From Pelagibacterales bacterium SAG-MED11 (GTDB taxonomy: Bacteria; Pseudomonadota; Alphaproteobacteria; Pelagibacterales; Pelagibacteraceae), in NCBI GenBank assembly GCA_014654265.1, contig JACWDI010000003.1, positions 62,001-126,000 of the forward strand: a DNA stretch of 64,000 nt. Reading direction: 5' to 3'. Below are positions 1-9,371 of the stretch, one piece after another. The notes below the pieces were generated by a model. It saw only the letters and a list, made by a program, of their open reading frames with translations. It did no database searches and was not told the origin of the DNA. Numbering within the stretch: the first letter of the stretch is position 1; each line of letters opens with the position of its first letter. Both the position numbers and the translations under genes were made by a program.

Positions 1-163
1 ATATTGAAAATGAAACTAAGTTTATATTAACTGCTAACAAGATAAGCTCAATACTCATTAAGATTACAATAATATTTTTTCTATTTAAAAAAATTCCAAC
101 TATACCAATTGTAAAAATTACTGCACCTAAAGTTAGATAATGTCCCAAGCCAATTTCAATCAT
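1..163 (-). CDS. nuoK: NADH-quinone oxidoreductase subunit K (NuoK), 3' part cut off by window edge
   Basis: This is a membrane subunit of respiratory complex I, homologous to MrpC-type antiporter subunits. The visible 54 residues start [20 protein letters not shown], contain the NRKN loop after the first helix and the [11 protein letters not shown] second helix with its conserved membrane Glu. They are open to the left edge, so the C-terminal third is missing. The ATG ends at 163 and overlaps the nuoJ stop by 8 bases, as expected for translational coupling in the nuo operon. Subunits L, M and N would lie beyond the edge. Confidence 0.93.
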   Translation of the reverse strand, partial: MIEIGLGHYLTLGAVIFTIGIVGIFLNRKNIIVILMSIELILLAVNINLVSFSI

Positions 164-788
164 CAATTTTTACTCCCTTATTAGATGGTACATCTAAAAC
201 CTCTACTCCTTCGGATCTTTCTCTAGAAATTTGTTTTATATAGCTTTGTTTTTTTACACCTTCTCTTTGTCTAAAAGTAAGAACAATCGCTCCAATCATT
301 GCAATTAATAAAATCATTCCGCTTATTTGAAAGACATGAATGTAGTCTGTATATAAAATTTGTCCCAAAGAATGAGTATTACTAAGTTCACTAGATATTT
401 GTAAATTATCCGAATTAAATAAATCAGGCTTATACTTCCAACCACCAATAACAATAATTAATTCAAAAAATATTAAAGCACTTATAATGAGCCCAATGGG
501 TATATGTCCGGAACTATCCTCAGATAATAACCATTGATTTTTTTGTTGAGCTACATTTAACATCATGACAACAAATAAAAAAAGAACTGCTACTGCACCA
601 ACGTAAACGATTAGCATAATCATACCTAAAAATTCTGCTCCAATCATAATAAAGAGACAAGAAATGCTAATGAAATCTAAAATTAAAAAAAATACTGAAT
701 GAACTGTATTTTTAGAGACCGTAACCATTATTGCAGAAATAATAGCTATTAAAGAAAAAACATAAAAAAAAATTGCGTGAGCTATCAT
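156..788 (-). CDS. nuoJ: NADH-quinone oxidoreductase subunit J (NuoJ)
   Basis: Membrane subunit of complex I. The 210 residues form five hydrophobic helices with the NuoJ-typical stretch [15 protein letters not shown] around residues 64-78, including the glycine-rich helix 3 that contains the pi-bulge in known structures. The C-terminal tail of about 40 residues is hydrophilic and charged. It lies 3 bases after nuoI and overlaps nuoK by 8 bases. Length is normal for the family. The function assignment rests on both sequence and operon position. Confidence 0.95.
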   Translation of the reverse strand: MIAHAIFFYVFSLIAIISAIMVTVSKNTVHSVFFLILDFISISCLFIMIGAEFLGMIMLIVYVGAVAVLFLFVVMMLNVAQQKNQWLLSEDSSGHIPIGLIISALIFFELIIVIGGWKYKPDLFNSDNLQISSELSNTHSLGQILYTDYIHVFQISGMILLIAMIGAIVLTFRQREGVKKQSYIKQISRERSEGVEVLDVPSNKGVKIDD

Positions 789-791
789 TAA

Positions 792-1277
792 TTATCTGTA
801 AGGATTATCTGACTTAATATTTGCAGCTAAAATATTTTCCCATCTATCTCCATTATCAAGTAGCTTTTCCTTAGTATAATACAGTTCTTCTCTAGTTTCA
901 GTAGAAAATTCAAAATTTGGTCCTTGTACAATTGCATCCACAGGACAGGATTCTTCACATAGACCACAATAGATACATTTCATCATATCTATATCGTATC
1001 GAGTTGTTTTTCTACTTCCATCTTCTCTTTGTGTGGATTCGATAGTGATAGCTTGTGCAGGGCATACTGCTTCACATAATTTACAAGCTATACACCTTTC
1101 TTCACCATTTGGATATCTTCTGAGGGCATGTTCACCTCTAAATCTTGGGCTAATTTTTCCTTTTTCAAAAGGATAATTAATAGTTTTTTTTGATTTGAAC
1201 ATTTCTTTAACAGCAATTAATAATCCACTTACAAAGTCGACCATCAATATAGTTTTAATAAATCTAGCGATTTTCAT
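792..1277 (-). CDS. nuoI: NADH-quinone oxidoreductase subunit I (NuoI), 2x[4Fe-4S] ferredoxin-type
   Basis: Peripheral-arm subunit carrying the N6a and N6b iron-sulfur clusters that pass electrons toward NuoB. Two ferredoxin motifs are visible: Cys62, Cys65, Cys68, Cys72 and Cys101, Cys104, Cys107, Cys111, each ending in CP. The N-terminal amphipathic segment (about residues 1-30) matches the membrane-surface anchor of the family. Its stop abuts nuoH (start at 2276, end 1278) with no spacer, and nuoJ begins 3 bases downstream. The 161-residue length is typical for alphaproteobacteria. Confidence 0.96.
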   Translation of the reverse strand: MKIARFIKTILMVDFVSGLLIAVKEMFKSKKTINYPFEKGKISPRFRGEHALRRYPNGEERCIACKLCEAVCPAQAITIESTQREDGSRKTTRYDIDMMKCIYCGLCEESCPVDAIVQGPNFEFSTETREELYYTKEKLLDNGDRWENILAANIKSDNPYR

Positions 1278-2276
1278 TTAGTTTGTTGGCAATAGGTTAA
1301 AATAAAAAAGATAACTTGCTGTTAATACTACATAAATTAATGAAAACGGTAAAAATATCTTCCATCCTAATCTCATTAATTGATCATATCTATATCTTGG
1401 GACAGTTGCTTTAACTAAAGCAAAAAGAATAAACAAAAAAAGAATTTTAAATATTAACCAAACTGCTCCAGGGACCAAAGTAAAAGGATATATATCTATC
1501 GGTGATAGCCAGCCTCCTAAAAATAAAATTGATCCTAATGCACACATTAATAAAATATTTGCATATTCTCCTAACCAAAACATTGCATACATCATTCCAG
1601 AATATTCTGTTTGATATCCAGCAACTAATTCTGCCTCTGCCTCAGGCAGGTCAAATGGAGGTCTATTAGTCTCGGCCAAAGATGAAATAAAAAAAATAAC
1701 AAACATGGGAAATAAAGGAATTATAAACCACATTTCTTGTTGAGCTAATACAATATCACTTAAATTTAATGACCCTACACATAATAATACATTAATTATA
1801 ATTATACCTATTGAAACTTCATATGATACCATCTGTGCTGCTGACCTTATAGCTCCTAAAAATGGATATTTGGAGTTTGAAGCCCATCCACCCATAATAA
1901 TTCCATAAACACCTAAAGAGGAGACTGCAAATATATACAAAATACCAACATTAATGTTTGCTAGAACTTGACCTTCATTGAAAGGAATAACTGCCCAAGC
2001 TATTAAAGCTAATGTCATAGTTATTATCGGTGCAAGAATAAAAATAACTTTATTGGAACTAGCTGGTATGATTATTTCTTTAAAAATATATTTCAAAGCA
2101 TCTGCAAGGGATTGAAGTAATCCAAAAGGTCCAACAACATTAGGTCCTCGTCTTTTTTGAACAAAAGCCCAAACTCTTCTATCTAACCAAACAATCATTG
2201 CTACAGAAACTAAAACTGGAACTAGTAAAAATAAAATCTTATAGACCTCTCGAAATATAATATCAAAATATTCCAT
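1278..2276 (-). CDS. nuoH: NADH-quinone oxidoreductase subunit H (NuoH)
   Basis: Membrane subunit that contacts the quinone-binding cavity and joins the hydrophilic arm to the proton-pumping arm. It has about eight transmembrane helices. The diagnostic [11 protein letters not shown] stretch near residues 42-52 and the cytoplasmic loop [20 protein letters not shown] near residues 203-222 are both present and intact. The 332-residue length is normal. It starts 3 bases after the nuoG stop and abuts nuoI. Confidence 0.97.
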   Translation of the reverse strand: MEYFDIIFREVYKILFLLVPVLVSVAMIVWLDRRVWAFVQKRRGPNVVGPFGLLQSLADALKYIFKEIIIPASSNKVIFILAPIITMTLALIAWAVIPFNEGQVLANINVGILYIFAVSSLGVYGIIMGGWASNSKYPFLGAIRSAAQMVSYEVSIGIIIINVLLCVGSLNLSDIVLAQQEMWFIIPLFPMFVIFFISSLAETNRPPFDLPEAEAELVAGYQTEYSGMMYAMFWLGEYANILLMCALGSILFLGGWLSPIDIYPFTLVPGAVWLIFKILFLFILFALVKATVPRYRYDQLMRLGWKIFLPFSLIYVVLTASYLFYFNLLPTN

Positions 2277-2279
2277 TTA

Positions 2280-4313
2280 TCAACCCTCTGTGCCTGTTCG
2301 CTTAACATCAATTTTAGAATTATTACAATCAAGCATAGTCTTTGATGCTCTTGCTATCACATTAGAAAAATAATAATCTTTAAATTTAACTTTTAAATCC
2401 TCATTTTTAAATTCAATTGTCTCAATATTAGTTTTCAAAGTTTCCTTTTGCTTTTCTTTTTTAAGACTCAGGTAATTAAACATACTACTTTCAAGCTCAT
2501 CTTTATCATTAAAAAGTTTACGATTGTTCATTGTTTCAGCAATTTCATTAATTATTTGCCAATCTTCTTTTGAATCTCCTGGGGGATATGAAGCTTTAAA
2601 GGCTTTTTGAATTCTACCCTCTAAATTAGTAAAATGTCCAGATTGCTCAGTATATGCTGCCCCTGGTAAAATTATATCTGCAATTTCTGCCCCTTTGTCT
2701 CCATGACTTCCTTGATAAATTATAAATTCATCTTTTTTGACAAAATCAAGATTATCCTGGTTAAGAAGATAAATAATTTCAAATTTGTTTTGTTTGAGAT
2801 CATCTAATATATTATTATTTTGGTCAATTAAATCTAAATCGATACTTCCTACCGTAGATGCATCTGAAAATAAAATATTTAGAGGATTCCAATCTTTAGT
2901 AAATTTATTATTCTTAGACAGAAATTCTTTTAAGGAATAAAATAAATAATTTGCTGATTTTAATTCTAAAAATGACTCACCAAATACAACCAAAGGTTTT
3001 TTTGAATTAATGATATCATTAGTTATTTCATTTTTATTTTCAATAATATCTTTAATTGTTTGAGTTTTACCATTAAGAATTTGATAAGGATAAGTAAGAT
3101 CACCAACATCATTTAGTGAAATAATTTTAGTTTTATTATTTAAATAAGCTTTTCTAATTCTGGCATTAAGCATAGTCGCTTCAAATCTAGGATTAGTCCC
3201 GATCAATAAAATTAAATCAGACTCCTCAATTCCATTAATTGTTGAATTAAATAAGTAATTTTCTCTTACTGAATTATCTATAAATCTTTTAAAAGATTTT
3301 GAATCATATTTGTTTGTATCAATAGTCCTATCAAAAAATTCTTTGAAAATAAAACTTGCTTCCATGTTTGTTAAGTCTCCAACAAAGCCACATATATTCT
3401 CTTTTTTTGTATTTTTAATTTTCGATTTGATAATTTTATAAACTTCATCCCACGAAGCTTTCTCAAATTTATTATTATATTTGACATAAGGTGTATCAAG
3501 TCTTTGATTGAGTAAACCATCACATGCATATCTTGTTTTATCAGAAATCCATTCTTCATTTATTTCTTCATTAATAACTGGTAAAACTCTTTTTACTTCC
3601 CAGTCGTAAGTATCAACCCTAATATTTGATCCAACCGCATCCATTACATCAATAGTTTCTGTTTTTTTTAATTCCCAAGGTCTTGCCTCAAACACGTACG
3701 GTTTTGAGGTTAATGCTCCTACAGGACAAAGATCAATTACATTTCCAGAAAGCTCTGACTGTATTGATTTTTCCAAATAAGTAGTAATTTGCATGTCTTC
3801 ACCTCTTCCAATTGCACCTAATTCAGGGACACCTGCAATTTCAGTTGCAAATCTTATGCATCTTGTACAATGAATACATCTTGTCATTTGAGTTTTTATT
3901 AAAGGACCCATATTTTTATCTGGTACTGCTCTTTTATTTTCTTTAAATCTTGATTTATCAATTCCATAGAACATAGATTGATCTTGTAAATCACATTCTC
4001 CACCTTGATCACAAACAGGACAATCCAAAGGATGGTTAGCTAATAAAAATTCCATCACACCTTTTCTAGATTTTTCTATATTCGGTGTATTTGTTTTAAT
4101 TACCATGCCATCTGCAGCTGGCATCGCGCAAGAAGCTATTGGTTTAGGAGATTTTTCCATTTCCACTAAACACATTCTACAATTTCCTGCTATTGATAAT
4201 TTTTCGTGATAACAAAATCTTGGTATTTCTACGCCTGCTTTTTCGCAGGCCTGAAGAACTGTTAGTCCTTCTTCAACTTCTACTTCAATATCATTAACTT
4301 TTAATTTAAGCAT
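2280..4313 (-). CDS. nuoG: NADH-quinone oxidoreductase subunit G (NuoG)
   Basis: Large peripheral subunit carrying clusters N1b, N3 (NuoG-type), N4 and N5. Residues 1-80 are a plant-type [2Fe-2S] domain with the CRMC motif. Next come the His-containing motif [16 protein letters not shown] (about residues 98-113), a CIHCTRC...CPVGAL [4Fe-4S] motif (about 146-200), and then a degenerate molybdopterin-oxidoreductase domain that binds no cofactor in this family. The ATG overlaps the nuoF stop by 8 bases. The 677-residue length fits mitochondria-like alphaproteobacterial NuoG. The C-terminal half is more diverged and lysine-rich than the N-terminal half. Confidence 0.96.
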   Translation of the reverse strand: MLKLKVNDIEVEVEEGLTVLQACEKAGVEIPRFCYHEKLSIAGNCRMCLVEMEKSPKPIASCAMPAADGMVIKTNTPNIEKSRKGVMEFLLANHPLDCPVCDQGGECDLQDQSMFYGIDKSRFKENKRAVPDKNMGPLIKTQMTRCIHCTRCIRFATEIAGVPELGAIGRGEDMQITTYLEKSIQSELSGNVIDLCPVGALTSKPYVFEARPWELKKTETIDVMDAVGSNIRVDTYDWEVKRVLPVINEEINEEWISDKTRYACDGLLNQRLDTPYVKYNNKFEKASWDEVYKIIKSKIKNTKKENICGFVGDLTNMEASFIFKEFFDRTIDTNKYDSKSFKRFIDNSVRENYLFNSTINGIEESDLILLIGTNPRFEATMLNARIRKAYLNNKTKIISLNDVGDLTYPYQILNGKTQTIKDIIENKNEITNDIINSKKPLVVFGESFLELKSANYLFYSLKEFLSKNNKFTKDWNPLNILFSDASTVGSIDLDLIDQNNNILDDLKQNKFEIIYLLNQDNLDFVKKDEFIIYQGSHGDKGAEIADIILPGAAYTEQSGHFTNLEGRIQKAFKASYPPGDSKEDWQIINEIAETMNNRKLFNDKDELESSMFNYLSLKKEKQKETLKTNIETIEFKNEDLKVKFKDYYFSNVIARASKTMLDCNNSKIDVKRTGTEG

Positions 4314-5634
4314 TTTTATCTAATAAATGTTGGTCAACTAAGTAAGGAATACTTTTGTTTTCTTTTACTATTGGATCAAATTTATTTCTTTCTTTAATTT
4401 CTTTTTTAAAATGTCTTAATAATCCTTGAACTGGCCAAGAAGATCCCTCTCCAAATGCACAAATTGTATGTCCTGCTATTTGATTTGTAACATCTCCTAA
4501 CATATCAACTTCATCTCTAGTTGCTTCACCCTTAGACATCCTTTCAAGCATTCTCCACATCCATCCTGTTCCTTCTCTACATGGAGTACATTGACCACAA
4601 CTTTCATGTTTATAGAATCTTGCAATTCTAGCCATACATTTAATAATATCTTGATCCTTATTAATTACGACCACACCAGCAGTTCCTAATCCACTTTTCT
4701 CTGCTACTAACGAGTCGAAATCCATAGTTAAAGTTTCACATTTATCTTTTGGGATTAAAGGCATTGATGATCCACCAGGAATTACTGCTTGCAGGTTATC
4801 CCAGCCACCAATTACACCCCCAGCATGAATTTCTATTAATTCTTTTAATGGTATATTCATTTCTTCTTCAACATTACATGGATTGTTTACATTTCCAGAT
4901 ATGCAAAAAATCTTTGTGCCTGTATTTTTTTCTCTTCCTAAAGAAGAAAACCATTTACTGCCTTTTCTAAGAATTGTTGGAACGACCGCAATGGTTTCAA
5001 CATTATTAATTATTGTTGGACACCCATAAAGTCCTATTAAAGCAGGAAACGGAGGTTTTAATCTTGGTTGTCCCTTTTTACCTTCTATGCTCTCAAGTAG
5101 TGCTGTCTCCTCACCACAAATATATGCTCCTGCTCCATAATGAATGTAAATGTCTAAATCCCATCCAGTTCCAGCTGCATTTTTACCAATAAGGTTTTTA
5201 TCATAAGCTTCATCAATTGCAGCTTGAAGTTTTTGTCCTTCTATAAAATATTCTCCTCTAATATAGATATAACAAGCATGCGCTTGAACTGCGAATGAAG
5301 CTATTAAACAACCTTCTATAAGTTTATGAGGCTCAAATCTTAATAAATCTCTATCTTTACAAGTTCCAGGTTCTGACTCATCTGCATTTATCACAAGGTA
5401 ATGAGGTCGTGATCCAACTTCTTTAGGTGCAAAAGACCATTTTAATCCAGTTGGAAAACCTGCTCCACCCCTTCCTCTAAGTTGTGAGTCTTTAATCTCA
5501 TTAATGATCCAATCTCTTCCTTTGTTTGTAAGTTCTTTTGTATTGACCCAATCACCTCTTTTTTGAGATGAATTAATATCAGATCCCAAGTCGTTATATA
5601 AATTTTTGAAAATTCTATCTTGATCTTTAAGCAT
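4306..5634 (-). CDS. nuoF: NADH-quinone oxidoreductase subunit F (NuoF), NADH- and FMN-binding
   Basis: NADH dehydrogenase catalytic subunit that oxidises NADH through FMN and passes electrons to cluster N3. The glycine-rich FMN/NADH motif [12 protein letters not shown] spans residues 52-63. The cluster N3 ligands are Cys346, Cys349, Cys352 (ESCGQCTPC) and Cys392. The 442-residue length is typical. It overlaps nuoE and nuoG by 8 bases each, with ATG embedded in the preceding stop region, so translation is probably coupled. All key residues are intact. Confidence 0.97.
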   Translation of the reverse strand: MLKDQDRIFKNLYNDLGSDINSSQKRGDWVNTKELTNKGRDWIINEIKDSQLRGRGGAGFPTGLKWSFAPKEVGSRPHYLVINADESEPGTCKDRDLLRFEPHKLIEGCLIASFAVQAHACYIYIRGEYFIEGQKLQAAIDEAYDKNLIGKNAAGTGWDLDIYIHYGAGAYICGEETALLESIEGKKGQPRLKPPFPALIGLYGCPTIINNVETIAVVPTILRKGSKWFSSLGREKNTGTKIFCISGNVNNPCNVEEEMNIPLKELIEIHAGGVIGGWDNLQAVIPGGSSMPLIPKDKCETLTMDFDSLVAEKSGLGTAGVVVINKDQDIIKCMARIARFYKHESCGQCTPCREGTGWMWRMLERMSKGEATRDEVDMLGDVTNQIAGHTICAFGEGSSWPVQGLLRHFKKEIKERNKFDPIVKENKSIPYLVDQHLLDKNA

Positions 5635-6235
5635 TATTTAAATCCAATAAGGTTTTTCTATTATTTTCAGGTTCATTATTTATTCTTCCTCTATAAGAGC
5701 CAGGTTTAGGTGTTTCGCCTTTTAAAAGCGATTCTAAAATTTTTAAAGTTTTTTCTTTATCTAAATCTTCATAATAATTATCATTGATTTGCATCATTGG
5801 GGCATTAACACAAGCTCCTAAACACTCGACTTCCATCCATGAACAGGTTTTATCTTTTGATAACTCTGACTCATTTTCAGAAATTTTTTCTTTACAGGCC
5901 TCAACTAATTTATTTGCTCCCCTAATCATGCATGGAGTCGTAGTACATACTTGTATAAAATATTTTCCTACTGGAGATAAATTATACATAGAATAAAAAG
6001 TAGCTACCTCATAAACTTTGATATATGGCATATCTAAAAATTTTGCGATATATTTCATTGCTGCTAATGGAATCCAATTATCATTTTGTCTTTGCGCAAT
6101 ATATAATAAAGCCATCACTGCACTTTGTTGTTTGCCTTCAGGATATTTTGCGATTATAGTCTTTGCCTCTTCGAGAGAAGAAGAGCTAAATTCAAAGTTT
6201 TCTGGTTGATCTTTGGCTGGTTTTTTTAAACTCAT
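5627..6235 (-). CDS. nuoE: NADH-quinone oxidoreductase subunit E (NuoE), [2Fe-2S] thioredoxin-like
   Basis: Peripheral subunit carrying cluster N1a. An N-terminal helical bundle is followed by a thioredoxin-like fold with cluster ligands Cys97 and Cys102 (CTTTPC) and Cys138 and Cys142 (CLGAC). At 202 residues it is in the usual range. It overlaps nuoD by 4 bases and nuoF by 8. The acidic C-terminal tail after residue 175 has no recognised function. Confidence 0.96.
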   Translation of the reverse strand: MSLKKPAKDQPENFEFSSSSLEEAKTIIAKYPEGKQQSAVMALLYIAQRQNDNWIPLAAMKYIAKFLDMPYIKVYEVATFYSMYNLSPVGKYFIQVCTTTPCMIRGANKLVEACKEKISENESELSKDKTCSWMEVECLGACVNAPMMQINDNYYEDLDKEKTLKILESLLKGETPKPGSYRGRINNEPENNRKTLLDLNNA

Positions 6236-7407
6236 CTATCTACCTCACCAAAAACTATATCTAAAGATCCTAGAACAGCAGGAACATCTGCTAACATATG
6301 ACCTTTGATTAAATAGTCCATTGATTGTAAATGTGAAAATCCCGGGGCTCTAATTTTACATTTGTACGGTTTGCTTGATCCATCAGAAATTAAATAAACT
6401 CCAAATTCACCCTTAGGTGCTTCAACAGCTGTGTATATTTCATCTTTAGGTACACGATAGCCCTCTGTGAATAGTTTAAAATGATGAATTAATGCTTCCA
6501 TTGATTGTTTAATTTCCTTTTTAGACGGTGGAGTAATTTTTCCATCAAAGCTTTTAACTGGACCTTTTTCCATCTTGGCTAAGCATTGTTTTATAATAAA
6601 TACACTCTCCTTCATTTCTTCAATTCTACATAAATATCGATCATAACAATCTCCATTTTTTCCAACTGGTATCTTAAATTCTAATTGATTATAACAATCA
6701 TAAGGTTGTGACTTTCTAATGTCCCAAGGAACACCAGATCCTCTAATCATCACTCCACTAAATGAATAATCTAAAGCATCATCTTTAGTTACTATTCCAA
6801 TATCAACATTTCTTTGTTTAAAAATTCTATTATCAGTTAATAAATTCTCTAAATCGTTTATAATTTTAGGAAAACTGTCACAAAATTTTGCGATATCATC
6901 TTCTAAACCTGCTGGTAAATCTTGATGAACTCCACCGGCTCTAAAGTAATTTGCATGTAATCTTGAACCAGAAGCTCTCTCATAAAAAGTCATTAGTGTT
7001 TCTCTTTCTTCAAAACCCCACAAAGAAGGAGTTAAAGCACCCACATCTAAAGCTTGTGTAGTTACATTTAAAATATGACTTAAAATTCTTCCAATTTCAC
7101 AAAACATTACTCTTATCAATTGTGCTCTTATAGGTACTTCAATTTTTAAAATTTTTTCAATAGCTAATGCAAAAGCATGTTCTTGGTTCATTGGAGCTAC
7201 ATAATCAAGACGATCAAAGTAAGGAACAGCTTGCATATATGTTTTATTCTCAATTAACTTTTCTGTACCTCGATGAAGTAATCCAATATGTGGATCTGCT
7301 TTTTCAACAACTTCACCATCTAATTCTAAAATAAGTCTTAAAACTCCGTGTGCTGCAGGATGCTGGGGACCAAAATTTAAGTTTAAATTTTTAATTTTTT
7401 TTGTCAT
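6232..7407 (-). CDS. nuoD: NADH-quinone oxidoreductase subunit D (NuoD, 49 kDa subunit)
   Basis: Core subunit that forms the quinone-reduction site together with NuoB. It descends from the large subunit of NiFe hydrogenases but binds no metal. The family start [20 protein letters not shown] is clear, with [12 protein letters not shown] containing the quinone-pocket His. I chose the ATG at 7407. An in-frame ATG two codons upstream (7413) is equally possible, and the longer open frame to 7464 runs back inside nuoC and lacks family similarity. It overlaps nuoC by 17 bases. The C-terminal [13 protein letters not shown] is the usual end of the family. Confidence 0.96.
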   Translation of the reverse strand: MTKKIKNLNLNFGPQHPAAHGVLRLILELDGEVVEKADPHIGLLHRGTEKLIENKTYMQAVPYFDRLDYVAPMNQEHAFALAIEKILKIEVPIRAQLIRVMFCEIGRILSHILNVTTQALDVGALTPSLWGFEERETLMTFYERASGSRLHANYFRAGGVHQDLPAGLEDDIAKFCDSFPKIINDLENLLTDNRIFKQRNVDIGIVTKDDALDYSFSGVMIRGSGVPWDIRKSQPYDCYNQLEFKIPVGKNGDCYDRYLCRIEEMKESVFIIKQCLAKMEKGPVKSFDGKITPPSKKEIKQSMEALIHHFKLFTEGYRVPKDEIYTAVEAPKGEFGVYLISDGSSKPYKCKIRAPGFSHLQSMDYLIKGHMLADVPAVLGSLDIVFGEVDR

Positions 7408-7996
7408 TTTCATCTGTTTGTTCTTTGATATATTTGGTTCCTTCCCATGGACTTTCGTAATCAAAATTTCTATAGTTTTGTTCTAGTTTAACAGGCTCTT
7501 TGATAACTTTTTTTTGTTCTTCATTATATCTTACTTCTGTATGTCCAGTTAAAGGAAAATCTTTTCTTAATGGATGACCTTCAAAACCATAATCAGTTAA
7601 TATTCTTCTTAAATCAGGATGATCTTTAAAATTAACACCATACATATCAAAAACTTCTCTTTCCATCCAATTCGCTGACGGAAAAATTGATGTTAAAGAT
7701 GAAATGACTTCATTTTCAGTAATAAAGTAACTTAAAATCATTCTTTGATTAAACTCGTGGCTTAAAAATAAATATACAATTTTAAATCTTTGTAGCTGTT
7801 CTGGATAATCGACCACAGTAATATCTATAAGTTGTCTAAACTTCATATCTTTATTTGTTTTAATAAACAAAGTTACGTCTATTAAATCTTCTTTATCTAT
7901 TTCAATATAAATCTGATTATGTTTAATTGACGTTGTATTTATTTTAGAAGTTAACTCAGAATTAATTTTTTTTTCTAAATTTATTAAAGTTTTCAT
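7391..7996 (-). CDS. nuoC: NADH-quinone oxidoreductase subunit C (NuoC, 30 kDa subunit)
   Basis: Peripheral-arm structural subunit next to NuoD. The family signature [20 protein letters not shown] lies at about residues 110-129, followed by [20 protein letters not shown]. It is a separate gene, not the NuoCD fusion found in Enterobacteria. At 201 residues its length is normal. It starts 1 base after the nuoB stop, and its 3' end overlaps the nuoD start. Confidence 0.96.
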   Translation of the reverse strand: MKTLINLEKKINSELTSKINTTSIKHNQIYIEIDKEDLIDVTLFIKTNKDMKFRQLIDITVVDYPEQLQRFKIVYLFLSHEFNQRMILSYFITENEVISSLTSIFPSANWMEREVFDMYGVNFKDHPDLRRILTDYGFEGHPLRKDFPLTGHTEVRYNEEQKKVIKEPVKLEQNYRNFDYESPWEGTKYIKEQTDENDKKN

Positions 7997-7997
7997 T

Positions 7998-8513
7998 TTA
8001 TCTATTTAAAGAACCTTTGTTTCTTATTTTTTTTTGTAACTGCATAATTCCATACAAAAGAGATTCAGCAGATGGTGGACATCCAGGGACGTACACATCA
8101 ACAGGAACTATACGATCACATCCTCTAACAACTGAATAGGAATAATGATAATAACCTCCTCCGTTTGCACAACTACCCATAGAAATTACATATCTCGGTT
8201 CTGGCATTTGATCATAGACTTTTCTTAGTGCTGGAGCCATTTTATTAGTTAAAGTTCCCGCAACAATCATTACGTCTGACTGTCGAGGTGATCCTCTAGG
8301 AGCAGCTCCAAATCTTTCAAGATCATATCTTGGCATTGCAGTTTGCATCATTTCAACCGCACAACAAGCTAAACCAAATGTCATCCAATGTAATGAGCCA
8401 GATCTTGACCAATTTATTAAATTGTCCAATGAAGTAGTAATAAATCCATTTTTGCTGAAATCATCAGCTAATTGTTTAAACTCTTCTGGGACTTGATCTA
8501 ATTTATTATTCAT
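7998..8513 (-). CDS. nuoB: NADH-quinone oxidoreductase subunit B (NuoB), cluster N2
   Basis: Carries cluster N2, the last iron-sulfur centre before quinone. The four ligands, including the unusual tandem cysteines, are Cys50, Cys51 ([11 protein letters not shown]), Cys115 (GSCANGG) and Cys145 (PGCPPSAE). At 171 residues the length is typical. It lies 12 bases after nuoA and 1 base before nuoC. Confidence 0.97.
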   Translation of the reverse strand: MNNKLDQVPEEFKQLADDFSKNGFITTSLDNLINWSRSGSLHWMTFGLACCAVEMMQTAMPRYDLERFGAAPRGSPRQSDVMIVAGTLTNKMAPALRKVYDQMPEPRYVISMGSCANGGGYYHYSYSVVRGCDRIVPVDVYVPGCPPSAESLLYGIMQLQKKIRNKGSLNR

Positions 8514-8525
8514 TTTAATATTTTT

Positions 8526-8894
8526 TTATTCCCAATCCAATGCGCCTTTTTTCCATTCATAAATGAATCCTATTGTAAGTATGAATAAAAAAATCATCAT
8601 TGACACAAATCCAAGAATTCCTATTGAGCCTAGTGAAATCGCCCAAGGAAATAAAAATGCTATTTCAAGATCAAAAATTATGAACAATATAGCAACAAGA
8701 TAAAATCTTACATCAAATTCCATTCTAGAATCTTCAAATGGATCAAATCCACATTCATAAGCTGATAACTTTTCTGGATCAGGGTTTTTAGGAGATAAGA
8801 AAAAGTTAACTACAACAAATGCACAACTTAGTCCTAAAGCTATAATTAAGAATAAAATTATAGGTAAATAATCTTTTAAAAATTCAGCATTCAT
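8526..8894 (-). CDS. nuoA: NADH-quinone oxidoreductase subunit A (NuoA), first gene of nuo operon
   Basis: Small membrane subunit with three transmembrane helices. It has the family loop [16 protein letters not shown] (about residues 43-58), whose Cys is exposed in the active/deactive transition of complex I, and the second-helix Glu-rich segment [15 protein letters not shown]. At 122 residues it has normal length. It is the promoter-proximal gene of the run, so the nuo promoter should lie in 8895-8998, which contains a strong palindrome described separately. Confidence 0.96.
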   Translation of the reverse strand: MNAEFLKDYLPIILFLIIALGLSCAFVVVNFFLSPKNPDPEKLSAYECGFDPFEDSRMEFDVRFYLVAILFIIFDLEIAFLFPWAISLGSIGILGFVSMMIFLFILTIGFIYEWKKGALDWE

Positions 8895-8967
8895 TGGAGA
8901 ATATATATCATTTTTTAAAGTTTGATGAAGTGGTGTTAGGTCACATTATTCAAAATATACAGTCTTA

Positions 8968-8984
8968 TTGATAACGATTATCAA
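8968..8984. promoter_or_regulatory. Perfect 7-3-7 palindrome resembling a Fur box, upstream of nuoA
   Basis: TTGATAACGATTATCAA has arms TTGATAA and TTATCAA around CGA. The inner 15 bases match the 7-1-7 Fur-box consensus TGATAATNATTATCA at all but one position. It sits about 75 bases upstream of the nuoA start and 15 bases beyond the CCA end of tRNA-Asp. No T-run follows on either strand, which argues against a terminator. Binding by Fur or a relative is inference. Confidence 0.45.
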
Positions 8985-8998
8985 ACTAACGTATTAAG

Positions 8999-9075
8999 TG
9001 GCGGGAGTGAAGGGACTCGAACCCTCGACCTATCGCGTGACAGGCGATCGCTCTAACCAACTGAGCTACACCCCC
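8999..9075 (-). tRNA. tRNA-Asp (anticodon GTC)
   Basis: The reverse complement folds as a 77-nt cloverleaf. It has a 7-bp acceptor stem GGGGGTG/CACTCCC with one G-T pair, a D arm GCTCAGTTGGTTAGAGC, an anticodon loop CTGTCAC (GTC, 34-36) on a fully paired five-bp stem, a T loop TTCGAGT, discriminator G and an encoded CCA. Discriminator G73 is a tRNA-Asp identity base. It is transcribed toward nuoA, directly after tRNA-Val. Confidence 0.97.
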
Positions 9076-9089
9076 ACTTTTGATTCTTT

Positions 9090-9165
9090 TGGTGGGCAGT
9101 AAAGGACTCGAACCTTTGACCCCCTCGGTGTAAACGAGATGCTCTACCAACTGAGCTAACCGCCC
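9090..9165 (-). tRNA. tRNA-Val (anticodon TAC)
   Basis: A 76-nt cloverleaf on the minus strand with acceptor stem GGGCGGT/ACTGCCC, anticodon loop TTTACAC (TAC), variable and T arms ending TTCGAGT, discriminator A and encoded CCA. The stem starts with a T27-G43 wobble and is otherwise paired. It lies 14 bases upstream of tRNA-Asp, so the two are probably co-transcribed. Confidence 0.97.
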
Positions 9166-9242
9166 ATAACCAAAGTAGTGGTTATATCTCTCAGTCTAAT
9201 AACGTCAAGATTTATTAATTGTTATAAATCGTAGAAAATTTT

Positions 9243-9362
9243 TTAAAATCCACCTCTCCAATTATTTTTGGAGTTAAAATTATCTTCTTCTTTTTTTGAT
9301 ATTGGTCTAAATAAATAAAAAGTTAAAAAAACTACAACCAATAAAATTATCAATAATTCCAT
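9243..9362 (-). CDS. 39-residue single-pass membrane protein downstream of lon
   Basis: An open frame MELLIILLVVVFLTFYLFRP followed by a charged tail ISKKEEDNFNSKNNWRGGF and TAA. The first 18 residues form one hydrophobic helix and the rest is hydrophilic, as in small inner-membrane proteins. The ATG lies 9 bases after the lon stop on the same strand, so it is probably translated from the lon transcript. No strong Shine-Dalgarno site is visible. I do not recognise a family. The composition, with hydrophobic run then charged tail and no internal stops in an A+T-rich gap, supports a real gene, but it is short. Confidence 0.55.
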   Translation of the reverse strand: MELLIILLVVVFLTFYLFRPISKKEEDNFNSKNNWRGGF

Positions 9363-9371
9363 TATAAAATC

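Noticed and set aside
3371..3559. Open frame of about 62 codons on minus in nuoG, and a plus frame at 4749-4970 in nuoF
   Set aside because: Both lie wholly inside well-conserved nuo genes in other frames, with no start context and no recognisable protein.
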